Counted from the first letter of the stretch, positions 1 through 11,377 are shown. The stretch is DNA of 64,000 nucleotides from JAXLVB01 sp046329195 (GCA_046329195.1 JAXLVB010000001.1:496001-560000); one strand, 5' to 3'. Numbers and translations are program-made. Notes: generated by a model from the sequence alone, not told the origin.

Positions 1-3000
1 TGGTACCTCCCGTAGCATTGAGTAACAGGTTGCTACCTATACACAAGGGGCTGTTGCTGGTTACACCAATAGCTCCTTTTTCGTAAACGGTTATGTTGGT
101 AGAGGTAGAGGCTGTACAGCTATTAGGTGCCATGACCGTGACGGTGTACGCTCCTCCAAACAAGACGTTGGCATTGGTTATTAGTGGGTTGGGCACACCA
201 CTGATGAAGCCATTGGGCCCTGCCCAACTGTAGCTTTCGCCTCCTGTAGCGGTTAGCTGAATGTTGCCGCCTACGCATATGTTAGTACCACTGGCGCTGA
301 CGCCTGTGATGGGTGGTAATACGGTCACACTCACGGTAGCGGTGTTGTTACAGCCATCATACGCCGCTACGACTTGATAGACACCGCTCATGTTGGTGTT
401 GGCATTGGTCACAATCGGGTTCTGGGCTACGGTGTAGTACTGATTGGGCCCTACCCAGGTGTATTGTAGGTTGCCTGGGTCGGAGCTCCCCAACAGGGTA
501 AAGCTCGCTCCTGAGCAGACCACGTTTTTGCTGATTTGTGCTCCTACGGCGGGTCTTGCTTTGATATTGACTTGTACAACGGTTTGGGCGGTACAGCCTT
601 GAATCGTCACGGAGTAGGTATAGGCACCCCCCATGTTTGAGGTAGCTGGGTTGCGGACAGGGTTTTGTTCAGTTGAGGTGTAGCCCCCTGGCCCTGCCCA
701 AGCATAGCTGTCGGCAAAGGAGCCTGTCAACTGAAGTAACTGTCCTGCACAGACACCCCCACCTGAGGCACTTGGGAATGGCGTTTGTTTGACTAAAATG
801 CTGGTCGTGGCCGTGGCTGTACAGCCGTTGAGGTTGGCTGTCACGGTGTAAGTACCGCCCATGGTTACTTGCGCATTGGTCACCACAGGGTTTTGTTGGT
901 TGGAACTGAAGCCATTGGGACCGGACCAATTGTAGGTACTACCGGCGCTGGCTGTCGCTGAGAGGGTAAAACTTTGCCCTGAACATACGCTCACTGTCGT
1001 GCTGGCACTGACTGTCGTGCTAGGTTTAACCAATACATTCACCGTCGAGCTAACCGTACAACCTTCTAATGTAACGGTTTCGCTGTAGATTCCGCTCATG
1101 CTGGGTTGGGCATTAATTCGGGTTGGGCTTGCCAGCGTTGAGGTGAATTGGGGTACTTCACTACTTGGGCCAGCCCATGAGTAGCTATCTCCATCTCCAC
1201 TTGATAGGCTCAGGCTACTGCCTTGACAGATAGGACTGTTAGCCCTCGTGTTCGAGTTGGGCAAACGTTTCACTCGCACACTGGTGCTCAAACTGTTGGT
1301 ACAGCCGTTGAGATTAATGGTAACGCTATAATTACCGCTCATGCTTGGTAGCGCATTGAGGATACTTGGGCTTTGAAGCGTTGACGTATAATTTTGAGGA
1401 CCTGACCAGCTAAAGCTCAAGGCCCCTGGGCTGGTCGGGTTGACCGTCAGGTTTAAGGCAATTGTTTCTTTCTCACATATTGGCGTGGTGACAGTTAGTG
1501 TCGCATAAGGGAATGGCTTCACTAAGGCATCGACACTGGCAGTAGCCGTACAACTGTTGCCATCTACGATCGTGATGGTATAGATGCCCGACATGCCCGG
1601 CAACGAGGGGTTGCGAGTTAAGGTGGGGCTAGCAGTGGTTGTGTTGAATGCCGCAGGACCTGACCAATTGTAGCTGGTAATTAGTGGCGAGCTGCCTAAA
1701 CTCACTGTGCTTGAAATGACAAGTGGCTGTGGTTCACATACTATTGGTGCTGTTAATGTAACACTTGGTAGAGCGTGTACGGTGGCTGTTACTGTATTGG
1801 TCGCTGTACATCCGTTCCCATCTATTACCGTTACAGTGTAGTATCCACTCATGCTGATGGTCGAATTATTTCTTGTCAAGCTCGGCACTAAGGTGGTAGA
1901 GGTAAAAGTGCCATCTGGCGCCCCTCTCCATTGATAGGTAAAGCTGCTCGAACTTCCTGCGACAACCGTAGCACTTATTATTAATGGCTGCCCTGCACAA
2001 ACGGCAGGCGCTGTTAAAATTACACTCGGTGGGGTATTGACCACTACTTGTGTCGTGGCTGTTTGCGTACAACCTCCTAGGCCAGCTACAGTAACAGTGT
2101 AAATACCTGCCATGCCAGTGGTAGCATTGTTGAGCTGTGGACTTTGGTTGTTAGAGCTAAATGAATTGTTTGGTGGTCCTGTCCATGAATAAGTAAACCC
2201 TCCAGTAGCATTCAGATGGATGGTGCCTCCTACGCAAACAGGACCATCATTACCTGCTATAGGGTTAGGACGAACACAGATGCGGATACTGGCTGTGGCT
2301 GTGCAACTGCCTCCGTTATTAGCGGTTACGGTATAGACATAGGCACCTGGGGTAGTTGGTGTGATCACCCCTGACGGATTTTGCAGTGTCGAACTAAAGG
2401 CTGAGCCATTCCACAAATAGGTCGTTGCTCCAGAAAGCCCACTCACGGAGTTAGCACTTAGATTGATCGGGCTTCCTCCTACTACACTCACAGAAGAAGC
2501 ATTGGCTACTAAGCCTACGATGGACACACAGGCCGTAACCGTTACACTGGCAGTAGTGATAACCGTACAAGTTCCTCCATTGCTAATGGTGACAGTAAAG
2601 AGTACCGCTTGAGGGCTGTTTGGTGCCGTAAAAGCTACTGGGTTTGCTATATTACTTGCAAATAGTCCCGCACTAGAATTCCAGCTATAACTCGTACCTG
2701 GATTGGTTGCCCCAGTGGCGTTAGCTGTTAAATTGACCGTTCCCCCAGTAGCGATACTGCTAGGATTGACAGTAACCGATGGATTACTTAAAGGAATACA
2801 ACTTGTAGCTGTAACACTCACGCTTGCTGTTGCTGTGGTCGTACAGCTTGCTCCGTTATTGATTGTTACGGTGAAACTCACACCCGTTGGGCCATTCACG
2901 CCGTTCCACGTCGTCGGGTTGGCTGTATTGCTACTGAATGTGCCTGCACTGGCGTTCCACGCATAGCTCGTGTTGGCATTGCTGTTTTGTACTGTCGCCG

Positions 3001-3680
3001 CTAAGTTCACGGGTACTAAACTGCCTACTGTTGATGGATTAGGGGTGATGCTCACTACACCCGGGCTTAGACAGGTTACTGTTATGCTAGAAGTGGCGGT
3101 GTTGGTACAGGAGCCTCCGTTGCTAATGGTAACCGTAAAGCTCACCCCTCCGACCATATTGCCAGCCGTAAAGGTGCTAGGATTCGCTGAATTACTACTA
3201 AAACTACCGCTACTCGCATTCCAACTATAGCTTGTATTAGCCGTCGTTCCTGTGGCTGTGGCTGCTAAAGTAACAACGCCATTAGGTTGTATAGCTCCTA
3301 CACCAGGGGTAATGGCTACATTACTAATGTCTTGGCAGGTTACACTCATGCTCGTTGTGGCAGTGGCTGAACAGCCTACCCCATTAGAAACGGTAACACT
3401 AATAGTAGCACCTCCCAAGTTACTTGAAGACGTCCAAGTCGTAGGGTTATTAACATTACTAGTAAATCCACCAGAACTTGCGTTCCATAAATAGGTGGTA
3501 GAGGTGCCTATTCCCGTTCCTGTTACTGCCAAATTAGTGGTCGAATTAGCCGAAAGTGTGCTAGGATTGGGCGTAATAGTAATGCCCGATAAGGCTTGAC
3601 AGGTTACGCTCACGCTCGCTGTCGCTGTGGTCGTACAACTCGCTCCGTTGTTGACCGTTACCGTAAAACTCACCCCTGTT
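1..3680 (-). pseudogene. Continuation of the giant adhesin after a frameshift (runs off the left edge)
   Basis: When the missing base near 3681 is restored, the minus strand stays open in one frame to position 1 and encodes about 1220 more residues. It begins GVSFTVTVNNG and reads SNSPLCIGSNLLLNATGG near the window edge. It consists of further 75-90-residue PKD/Ig-like domains with YSWSGP cores and regularly spaced cysteines, increasingly like the domains of the adhesin at 13584-24973. No start codon follows the break, so this part would not be translated if the frameshift is real. The C-terminus lies outside the window. It could equally be one intact gene with a single sequencing error. Confidence 0.7.
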
Positions 3681-6600
3681 GGCCGTTCACACCATTCCAT
3701 GTGGTCGGGTTGGCTGTGTTGCTACTGAAAGTACCTGCGCTGGCGTTCCAGGCATACGTGGTACTGGCACTGCTGTTCTGTACAGTGGCTGCCAAACTCA
3801 CCGTTCCTAAACTACCCACTGTGGCTGGGTTGGGGGTGATGCTTACTGTGCCTGGGGTCTGACAAGTTATTGTTACACTGCCTGTTGCGGTGTTGGTACA
3901 CGTGCCTCCATTGTTGATGGTCACCGAGAAGGTATATCCTCCTACCGCATTAGGCACGTTGAAAGTTGTGGGATTGACTGTGTTGCTGGTGAAGGTTCCT
4001 GCACTGGCGTTCCAACTGTAACTCGTGCCTGCCCCCAAGCCACTGGTTGCTGTGGCTGTTAAGCCCACCGAACTGTTGGGAGAGGTACTAGCTGGGCTGA
4101 CCGTAATGCCTGCACCTACCACTGGTGTACATACCGTGGCTGTTACTGTTACACTACTTGTGGCAGTAGTGGTACAAGACGCTCCGTTGTTGACCGTTAC
4201 CGTAAAACTCACCCCTGTTGGGCCGTTCACACCATTCCATGTGGTCGGGTTGGCTGTGTTGCTACTGAAAGTACCTGCGCTGGCGTTCCAGGCATACGTG
4301 GTACTGGCACTGCTGTTCTGTACAGTGGCTGCCAAACTCACCGTTCCTAAACTACCCACTGTGGCTGGGTTGGGGGTGATGCTTACTGTGCCTGGGGTCT
4401 GACAAGTTATTGTTACACTGCCTGTTGCGGTGTTGGTACACGTGCCTCCGTTGTTGATGGTCACCGAGAAGGTATATCCTCCTACCGCATTAGGCACGTT
4501 GAAAGTTGTGGGATTGACTGTGTTGCTGGTGAAGGTTCCTGCACTGGCGTTCCAACTGTAACTCGTGCCTGCATTCAGACCGCTTCCTGCACTCGCTGTT
4601 AGCGTTACGGCTGCATTCGGACTCGCACTCGCTGGATTCACGGTGATTGCTGGCGCTACTATTGGCGTACATACTGTCGCTGTTACGCTCACGCTCGCTG
4701 TCGCTGTGGTCGTACAACTCGCTCCGTTGTTGACTGTTACGGTGAAACTCACCCCTGTTGGGCCGTTCACACCATTCCATGTGGTCGGGTTGGCTGTGTT
4801 GCTACTGAAAGTACCTGCGCTGGCGTTCCAGGCATACGTGGTGCTAGCATTGCTGTTCTGTACAGTGGCTGCCAAACTCACCGTTCCTAAACTACCCACT
4901 GTGGCTGGATTAGGGGTGATGCTTACTGTGCCTGGGGTCTGACAAGTTATTGTTACACTGCCTGTTGCGGTGTTGGTACACGTGCCTCCGTTGTTGATGG
5001 TTACTGTAAAGATTATGCCTCCTGTTGTATTCGGTGCTGTCCAAGTGGTAGGGTTGGCTGTATTGCTACTGAAGGTTCCTGCACTGGCATTCCAAGCATA
5101 GCTGGTGCTGGCATTTGTTCCTGTTGTAGCCGAAGCTACTAAATTGACATTACCTCCTAAGCCTATAGTAGTAGGATTTGGTATAATGCCTGCACCAATA
5201 ATATTTGTACATACTGAGCTGGTAACAGTTATGCTACTCGTTGCGGTAGCTGTACAACCCACTCCATTGCTAATAGTAACAGTAAAAGAAATCCCTCCTG
5301 CATTAGCAGGTGCATTGAAGGTAGTAGGGTTTGCCATTTGGTTGGTGAATGTTCCAGCTGTTGCATTCCATTCATAACCAGTTCCAGATCCAGCCCCTGT
5401 GGCAGTTGCTTGTAACAAAACAGTCCCGCCAGTACCTATACTCGTCGGCGTTGGCGTAATACTTACGTTACTTAAAGGCGTGCAAACGGTGGTTGTGACA
5501 CTTATACTACTCGTTGCGGTGGCTGTACAGTTACCACCATTGTTTAAGGTAACAGTGATAGTGAGTCCTCCTAATGCATTAGGGACTGTTAGTGTAGTAG
5601 GATTAGAAATATTACTTGTAAAACTACCTGCGGTAGCGTTCCAATTATAACCAGTACTTGCTGTAGTGCCAGTAGCAGTAGCTGCTAACGTTACAGTTCC
5701 TCCTGTATTAATACTAGTTGGATTGGGTGTAATAGTGAGATTGGAAATAGGTGTGCATACCGTACCCGTTACTGTAATACTGCTTGTTGCCGTTGCTGAA
5801 CAACCTGCATTATTAGAAAGTGTTACCGTAAAACTTATTCCCCCAGTTGAATTAGGAGCAGTGAACGTAGTTGGATTGCTAGTATTACTGGTAAAAGTTC
5901 CTGCTGTAGCATTCCAATCATAAGTAGTATTACTGTTTGTTCCGGTAGCTGTTGCCGCTAAGGTAACAGAACCACCCGTAGTTATAGAAGTAGTCGATGG
6001 ATTAATACTCACTCCTGTAATTGCTTGGCAAGTAACGGTAATGCTACTTGTCGCTGTGGCTGAACAACCTGCATTATTAGAGAGTGTTACCGTAAAGCTT
6101 ACTCCGCCCGTAGTAGCGGGTACATTATAAGTGGCAGGATTCGCCGTATTGCTGGCAAAAGTACCTGTAGTAGCATTCCATACATAGGTAGTATTCGCAT
6201 TTGTACCCGATGCAGTAGCGGCTAAGATAACAGTACCATTGGTAGCTACACTACTCGGATTAGGGGTAATAATCACATTACTTATTGCTTGGCAAGTAAC
6301 GGTAATGCTACTTGTTGCTGTGGCATTACAGCCATTCCCATTGCTAATAGTAACGGTAAAACTTACTCCACCCGTAGTGGCGGGGGCATTATAGTTGGCT
6401 GGATTTACTAAATTACTAGCAAATGTACCAGTAGTGGCATTCCAACTATAGGAGGTCGAAGCGTTTGTCCCGTTGGCACTAGCTGCTAAATTAACCGTTC
6501 CTCCAGTTGCTATCATAGTTGGACTTGGAGCGATAGTAGCATTGCTAACAGCTTGACAAGTAACGGTGATACTGGCTGTGGCCGTAGCACTACAAGTACT

Positions 6601-9600
6601 TCCGTTATTAATTGTTACCGTGTAAGTGACCCCCCCTATATTATTAGTTGCGTTATAAAAAGTTGGATTAGCAAAATTATTAGTAAAGGTGCCTGAGGTA
6701 GCATTCCAACTATAGGCTGTGTTGGCATCTGTCCCCGTTGCACTAACTGTCAACCCTACCGTTCCACCTGTGGCCACACTGGTAGGATTGGCATTTACAG
6801 ATATGTTGGTAATAGGAACACACGCCGTAGCACTAATAGAAGTTGTAGCACTAGCCGTACACACCCCTGTGCCAGAGGTGTTGCTGGCTGTTACTGAATA
6901 AATGTAGCTCCCTGAGGTGGCTGGCGCTGTTGCTGTTGGATTCTGAACGGCACTGCTGAAACCACTCGGCCCACTCCATGCATAGACTTGTGCACTTGGC
7001 GTTGGTGTGGCTGCTAAACTTACCGTACCCCCCGTGGCTACACTGCTTGGAGTCGCTGTGGCGGTGAGGTTGGTTATCGGGGTACAGGCCGCTAAGACAG
7101 TAATTGAAACCGTGGTGCTCGCCGTACACACCCCTGTGCCAGAGGTGTTGCTGGCCGTTACTGAATAAATGTAGCTCCCTGAAGTGGCTGGTGCTGTTGC
7201 TGTTGGATTCTGAACGGCACTGCTGAAACCACTCGGCCCACTCCATGCATAGACTTGTGCACTTGGCGTTGGTGTGGCTGCTAAACTTACCGTACCCCCC
7301 GTGGCTACACTGCTTGGAGTCGCTGTGGCGGTGAGGTTGGTTATCGGGGTACAGGCCGCTAAGACAGTAATTGAAACCGTGGTGCTCGCCGTACACACCC
7401 CTGTGCCAGAGGTGTTGCTGGCCGTTACTGAATAAATGTAGCTCCCTGAAGTGGCTGGTGCTGTTGCTGTTGGATTCTGAACGGCACTGCTGAAACCACT
7501 CGGCCCACTCCATGCATAGACTTGTGCACTTGGCGTTGGTGTGGCTGCTAAACTTACCGTACCCCCCGTGGCTACACTGCTTGGAGTCGCTGTGGCGGTG
7601 AGGTTGGTTATCGGGGTACAGGCCGCTAAGACAGTAATTGAAACCGTGGTGCTCGCCGTACACACCCCTGTGCCAGAGGTGTTGCTGGCCGTTACTGAAT
7701 AAATGTAGCTCCCTGAAGTGGCTGGTGCTGTTGCTGTTGGATTCTGAACGGCACTGCTGAAACCACTCGGCCCACTCCATGCATAGACTTGTGCACTTGG
7801 CGTTGGTGTGGCTGCTAAACTTACCGTACCCCCCGTGGCTACACTGCTTGGAGTCGCTGTGGCGGTGAGGTTGGTTATCGGGGTACAGGCCGCTAAGACA
7901 GTAATTGAAACCGTGGTGCTCGCCGTACACACCCCTGTGCCAGAGGTGTTGCTGGCCGTTACTGAATAAATGTAGCTCCCTGAAGTGGCTGGTGCTGTTG
8001 CTGTTGGATTCTGAACGGCACTGCTGAAACCACTCGGCCCACTCCATGCATAGACTTGTGCACTTGGCGTTGGTGTGGCTGCTAAACTTACCGTACCCCC
8101 CGTGGCTACACTGCTTGGAGTCGCTGTGGCGGTGAGGTTGGTTATCGGGGTACAGGCCGCTAAGACACTAATAGAAGTGGTAGCTGTAGCCGAACAAGCC
8201 GCTACCGATCCATTCGATAAAGTAACAGTAATGGTAACTCCACCTGACGCATTAGGAGCTGTATAAATAGTGGGGTTGCTAGTGGCTGTACTAAAACTTC
8301 CAGTAGCAGCTCCGTCAGTCCAAGCGTAGGTGGTGCTACCGTTGGTGCCAGTGGCAGAGGCGGTTAGGTTCACCGTACCTCCTGTGGCTACGGTTCCTCC
8401 CCCGCCTGTGATACTGACACCACTTAAAGCCCCGCACACACTTATCGTGCCAGTGGCTGTGGCCGAACAGCCCGAAGTAGCTCCGTTAGAAATAGTAACC
8501 GTAAAACTTACTGTTCCGGCAGTAGTAGGAGCAGTATAGGTTGTTGGGTTGGTCGTTGTACTACTAAATGAACCAGTAGAGGCACCATCAGTCCAAGCGT
8601 AGGTGGTGCTTCCACTCGTGCCAGTGGCACTAGCCGTTAGGCTTACTGTGCCACCGCTGGCTATTGTTACGCCATCGCCACCTATACTGGCTCCGCTTAA
8701 AGCACCGCAGACGCTCAAAGTAGTTGTAGCCGTAGCATCACAACCTGTTCCGTTTGAGATAGTAACCGTAAAAGTGACTACACCTGAGGTAGTAGGAGCA
8801 GTATAAGTAGTGGGGTTGGTTGTAGTACTACTAAAAGAACCAGTAGAGGCACCATCAGTCCAAGCATAGGTGGTACTTCCATCTGTACCCGAGGCCGAAG
8901 CAGTAAGAGTAACCGTACTGCCCGAAGCTACCGTAGTGGCACTTTTAGAAATACTAGCAGCAGTAGGGGCCGAACACGAACTGCAACTTGCCGTAGGATT
9001 ACCTGCCACATAGCCACAATTGCCAGTTCCTAATACTACACCTGCTCCTATGGTTCCAGGTACAGAGCCATCAGGGTCATTTAAATATAACTCGCCTGTA
9101 ACTACACCATTATTCGAAATGTCTACTGCTGAATAGATACAAGCATTATTGCTATTATTAGCGTCGTCATCTATTCCTGTAATCGTTTGGTTTGACACTA
9201 TTTTGACAGTATTGCCTGTAATACCCATAAAAATATGGGATCCATCATGTAAATTGGTTTGATTGTGTCCGTTATTATTTGCTTTTGCGCCAAACTCTAT
9301 ATCTGCATTTGAATAGATACAGCCATATAAATCAAATTCATAAGCTGCAATAAATAAGCCTGGTCCACCAGCAATCATATTGACCAGAGACCCTTTTAGT
9401 AGCATTGCTATTGAGTTCGCATGGAATTCTAAATCCCAAGCATTTATAGTTCCTTCATTTATTAACGTAGGGTGGGTTTCTCCACTCGGAAAGGGATTCG
9501 TTTGATTAGAGATCCTTATCTGACCATTTGGAACATTTAAAGTAGCCCCACTATGATTGACAAATTCTCCGCTTGCCCGCCAAGAAATGGCAGCAGTTGA

Positions 9601-10110
9601 ACCACTTCCTTCTACGTTAAGTGTCCCATAATTATCCAATTGGGTTCGCTCAAATTCAGTAGTAGCCAAAATAAAATCTACCGTTAGAGTACCATTATTT
9701 GTAATGGTGACGTAGGTAGTTCCTGAAGTAGCCCCATTAGTATTAATAGCTCTACTTCCCGACTGAATCAAGGATTTGCCTGTATTGATGGTTAATGAGC
9801 CACCCGGGTCAATAGCTATATTGGCATCTAGCACTACATTGGTATTGATAATAACATTGTCTGTTGATGAGGGTACACCACTTGGTGACCAAGTAGCAGC
9901 ACTGGACCAGTTGCCATTAGCAACAGATGTTTTGGTAATAGCCCAACTTGGCGTAGCAGCAAGTAGTCCTATTACACAAAGCAATACGATTACAAGCCAG
10001 CGAAAAGACGATAAGTGTGAACTATTATAAGTAGTTGTTAGGCTTATGGCTTGCTCTTTTATAGTAGCGTTAAAAGGGCAAGTGGACGATAGTGGTACCA
10101 ATGTATTCAT
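3670..10110 (-). CDS. Giant secreted PKD/Ig-like repeat adhesin, N-terminal part
   Basis: The open frame is 2146 aa. Residues 36-57 form a hydrophobic segment ending in a signal-peptidase-like site (TPSWA), after an unusually long cytoplasmic lead. Residues about 58-380 contain an NGNWSSAATW segment and beta-helix-like repeats typical of secreted Bacteroidota surface proteins. The rest is a string of roughly 90-residue PKD/Ig-like domains rich in Thr, Ser, Asn and Gly, each with a Y-x-W-(N/S) core and a TVTxxNG strand. Five of these are near-identical (6837-8171). The frame stops at 3670 only because one G is missing in a GGG run at 3681; sister repeats at 4221 and 4761 have the full run, and restoring it opens the frame to the window edge. 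It is probably an exported adhesin or matrix protein. The type 9 secretion route is inferred, because the C-terminus is outside the window. Confidence 0.8.
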   Translation of the reverse strand: MNTLVPLSSTCPFNATIKEQAISLTTTYNSSHLSSFRWLVIVLLCVIGLLAATPSWAITKTSVANGNWSSAATWSPSGVPSSTDNVIINTNVVLDANIAIDPGGSLTINTGKSLIQSGSRAINTNGATSGTTYVTITNNGTLTVDFILATTEFERTQLDNYGTLNVEGSGSTAAISWRASGEFVNHSGATLNVPNGQIRISNQTNPFPSGETHPTLINEGTINAWDLEFHANSIAMLLKGSLVNMIAGGPGLFIAAYEFDLYGCIYSNADIEFGAKANNNGHNQTNLHDGSHIFMGITGNTVKIVSNQTITGIDDDANNSNNACIYSAVDISNNGVVTGELYLNDPDGSVPGTIGAGVVLGTGNCGYVAGNPTASCSSCSAPTAASISKSATTVASGSTVTLTASASGTDGSTTYAWTDGASTGSFSSTTTNPTTYTAPTTSGVVTFTVTISNGTGCDATATTTLSVCGALSGASIGGDGVTIASGGTVSLTASATGTSGSTTYAWTDGASTGSFSSTTTNPTTYTAPTTAGTVSFTVTISNGATSGCSATATGTISVCGALSGVSITGGGGTVATGGTVNLTASATGTNGSTTYAWTDGAATGSFSTATSNPTIYTAPNASGGVTITVTLSNGSVAACSATATTSISVLAACTPITNLTATATPSSVATGGTVSLAATPTPSAQVYAWSGPSGFSSAVQNPTATAPATSGSYIYSVTASNTSGTGVCTASTTVSITVLAACTPITNLTATATPSSVATGGTVSLAATPTPSAQVYAWSGPSGFSSAVQNPTATAPATSGSYIYSVTASNTSGTGVCTASTTVSITVLAACTPITNLTATATPSSVATGGTVSLAATPTPSAQVYAWSGPSGFSSAVQNPTATAPATSGSYIYSVTASNTSGTGVCTASTTVSITVLAACTPITNLTATATPSSVATGGTVSLAATPTPSAQVYAWSGPSGFSSAVQNPTATAPATSGSYIYSVTASNTSGTGVCTASTTVSITVLAACTPITNLTATATPSSVATGGTVSLAATPTPSAQVYAWSGPSGFSSAVQNPTATAPATSGSYIYSVTASNTSGTGVCTASATTSISATACVPITNISVNANPTSVATGGTVGLTVSATGTDANTAYSWNATSGTFTNNFANPTFYNATNNIGGVTYTVTINNGSTCSATATASITVTCQAVSNATIAPSPTMIATGGTVNLAASANGTNASTSYSWNATTGTFASNLVNPANYNAPATTGGVSFTVTISNGNGCNATATSSITVTCQAISNVIITPNPSSVATNGTVILAATASGTNANTTYVWNATTGTFASNTANPATYNVPATTGGVSFTVTLSNNAGCSATATSSITVTCQAITGVSINPSTTSITTGGSVTLAATATGTNSNTTYDWNATAGTFTSNTSNPTTFTAPNSTGGISFTVTLSNNAGCSATATSSITVTGTVCTPISNLTITPNPTSINTGGTVTLAATATGTTASTGYNWNATAGSFTSNISNPTTLTVPNALGGLTITVTLNNGGNCTATATSSISVTTTVCTPLSNVSITPTPTSIGTGGTVLLQATATGAGSGTGYEWNATAGTFTNQMANPTTFNAPANAGGISFTVTISNGVGCTATATSSITVTSSVCTNIIGAGIIPNPTTIGLGGNVNLVASATTGTNASTSYAWNASAGTFSSNTANPTTWTAPNTTGGIIFTVTINNGGTCTNTATGSVTITCQTPGTVSITPNPATVGSLGTVSLAATVQNSNASTTYAWNASAGTFSSNTANPTTWNGVNGPTGVSFTVTVNNGASCTTTATASVSVTATVCTPIVAPAITVNPASASPNAAVTLTASAGSGLNAGTSYSWNASAGTFTSNTVNPTTFNVPNAVGGYTFSVTINNGGTCTNTATGSVTITCQTPGTVSITPNPATVGSLGTVSLAATVQNSSASTTYAWNASAGTFSSNTANPTTWNGVNGPTGVSFTVTVNNGASCTTTATSSVTVTATVCTPVVGAGITVSPASTSPNSSVGLTATATSGLGAGTSYSWNASAGTFTSNTVNPTTFNVPNAVGGYTFSVTINNGGTCTNTATGSVTITCQTPGTVSITPNPATVGSLGTVSLAATVQNSSASTTYAWNASAGTFSSNTANPTTWNGVNGQQG
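3681..5300 (-). repeat. 540-bp two-domain direct repeats in the adhesin
   Basis: The string ggccgttcacaccattcc starts at 3681, 4221 and 4761, a 540-bp period covering two adjacent 90-residue domains. The first two units are nearly identical, the third partly, and a more diverged relative lies near 2890. The first unit carries the single-base deletion that ends the upstream open frame. Confidence 0.8.
6837..8171 (-). repeat. Five tandem 267-bp units inside the adhesin
   Basis: Five units of exactly 267 bp (89 codons) recur with starts near 6837, 7104, 7371, 7638 and 7905. The marker string ggtacaggccgctaagac recurs at 7081, 7348, 7615, 7882 and 8149. Units are almost base-for-base identical; the outermost ones carry a few changes. 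Each encodes one Ig/PKD-like domain with the core VYAWSGPSGFSS. The period is a multiple of three, so gain or loss of units keeps the frame. Confidence 0.9.
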
Positions 10111-10274
10111 AAACGTTTCGGATTATTTAATTAATACATGCTAAAAAGTAACTCACTAGTACCCTTTAATGAGAGTTGCTATTGGTCATTGGCAAGGTAT
10201 GTATTTGCTCTTGGGGCTTTTTAGCAAGAATTCTTGTGCAGGAAGTATTCCAATTAGTAAGCAAATGCCGAAAT

Positions 10275-10311
10275 GTGTACGTCAATTCATCTTTTTGGTA
10301 CACGAATTACT
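10275..10311 (-). promoter_or_regulatory. Putative LytTR-type operator (GTAC half-sites at 10277 and 10298)
   Basis: On the plus strand, GTGTACGTCAATTCAT is followed by TGGTACACGAATTACT, with the GTAC cores exactly 21 bp apart. The second half closely matches the first half of the site at 25062. LytTR proteins are known to bind direct repeats about 21-22 bp apart. The site lies about 165-200 bp upstream of the adhesin start. Assignment to LytTR is inference from spacing and neighbours. Confidence 0.5.
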
Positions 10312-10425
10312 GTATAATGGTGATTCAAGAAATTTCTACTAACCCGATAGCAAAATTTTAACTTTATAGAAGCAAAAGGTGGGAAGCTATCATAAAATGT
10401 TCCAAAGATGTTTGAATACAATTAA

Positions 10426-10461
10426 GTGTACACAAAGTGATTTTTTTAGTACACAAAAAAT
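10426..10461 (-). promoter_or_regulatory. Putative LytTR-type operator (GTAC half-sites at 10428 and 10449)
   Basis: The plus strand reads GTGTACACAAAGTGAT, then TAGTACACAAAAAATA, cores 21 bp apart. The layout is almost the same as at 25062-25097 upstream of the second adhesin, including the A-rich tail after the second core. It lies about 320-350 bp from the adhesin start, so it may be a distal site or belong to a distal promoter. Confidence 0.5.
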
Positions 10462-11106
10462 AATAGCACTAGGTTGAGTACTCGATAATTTTAGACAGCA
10501 GAAGGTAGATTACCGTCTTTTTAGGGTGACTGGATGCTTATCTGTGTCATAATAAATCGTCCTCGTAGGGTCAACTTAAATGTTTAAAATCCCACTATCT
10601 GATGGAGGTATTGTACCCATGCCTATGATACAAAAGAAGTGAGATGACAATAGAAAAAGATTAGAGCCGATGTTACAGGACAAGCTGAATAGGAAAATAA
10701 TAGCAGACGGGTGCAACTGAGCATTAAAATAATAGAATGTGTAAAAATCTTATTGATGTTTTTTTTGTTAACTAATTGATAATCAATATTTACAGCACCA
10801 AATAATAGGATCACTCTGACTGCTGGACAAAAAGAATACTACCAATACGGAAGGCTCAAGCGAGGGTGCTTGAACTAGGTCGTAGGGGCGTATGGCTTAC
10901 GCCCAATCGGCGTCAATTTATATTTTGTCTAGCAATCAGAGGATCATTAGGTTAATCTTCATATTGAGGGGTAGAGCAAATGTTTTAGGATGGTTTTTAG
11001 TGTAATCAATTGACTTTCAGACGGATAACTGGTACTGTCTTGATAAGTTCCCTCAAAAGAGTACGTTTTAAAAGTAGACAAACATTTAACTTCAAAACTG
11101 TAAAAG

Positions 11107-11377
11107 ATGAAAAAGAGTACATTCAGTCCTGCGCAAATTGTAGAGATTCTCAAAGAATTTGACAACGGCAAGAGTGCCGAGGCAATTAGTCGGGAGTACG
11201 ATGTGAGTAAAGCCAGTTTGTACAAGTGGCGCCAGCGGTATGGAAGCCTCCGAGCTGAAACGGATCAAGGAGCTGGAGAAGGAAAATGCCCGTCTCAAGC
11301 GCATGTATGCCAACCTGGCCATGGAGCTGGACGTTGCCAAATACATGATTGAAAAAAGCTTTAAAGCCTTGCGATAA
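11107..11377 (+). pseudogene. IS3-family orfA (helix-turn-helix subunit), frameshifted
   Basis: The start MKKSTFSPAQIVEILKEF is a classic IS3 orfA helix-turn-helix N-terminus; orfA supplies the DNA-binding and leucine-zipper part of the transposase. Near residue 45 (RQRYG) the frame shifts, and the coiled-coil part (ELKRIKELEKENARLKRMYA) continues in another frame, ending FKALR at 11377. The frame break means no full-length product. Confidence 0.7.

Larger units (their letters stand above)
10111..11065. other. Intergenic region upstream of the first adhesin
   Basis: No credible gene is seen; the short frames here have low-complexity, non-protein-like composition. The part nearest the adhesin holds two pairs of GTAC half-sites, described separately. 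A short hairpin (GGGCGTA, 5-base loop, TACGCCC) lies at 10886-10904. The region ends at the left inverted repeat of the IS3 remnant. Confidence 0.6.

Noticed and set aside
6851..8047. 398-codon minus-strand frame with a repeated MEWAEWFQQCRSE unit
   Set aside because: It is the +1 shadow of the five 267-bp repeat units of the adhesin.
2703..9000. Many plus-strand frames rich in Val, Leu and Ala opposite the first adhesin
   Set aside because: They are antisense shadows of Thr/Asn/Ala-rich repeat codons, repeated with the same period as the real domains.
10623..10814. 63-codon minus-strand frame in the intergenic region
   Set aside because: No start context, homology or codon pattern to support it; typical of AT-rich non-coding DNA.
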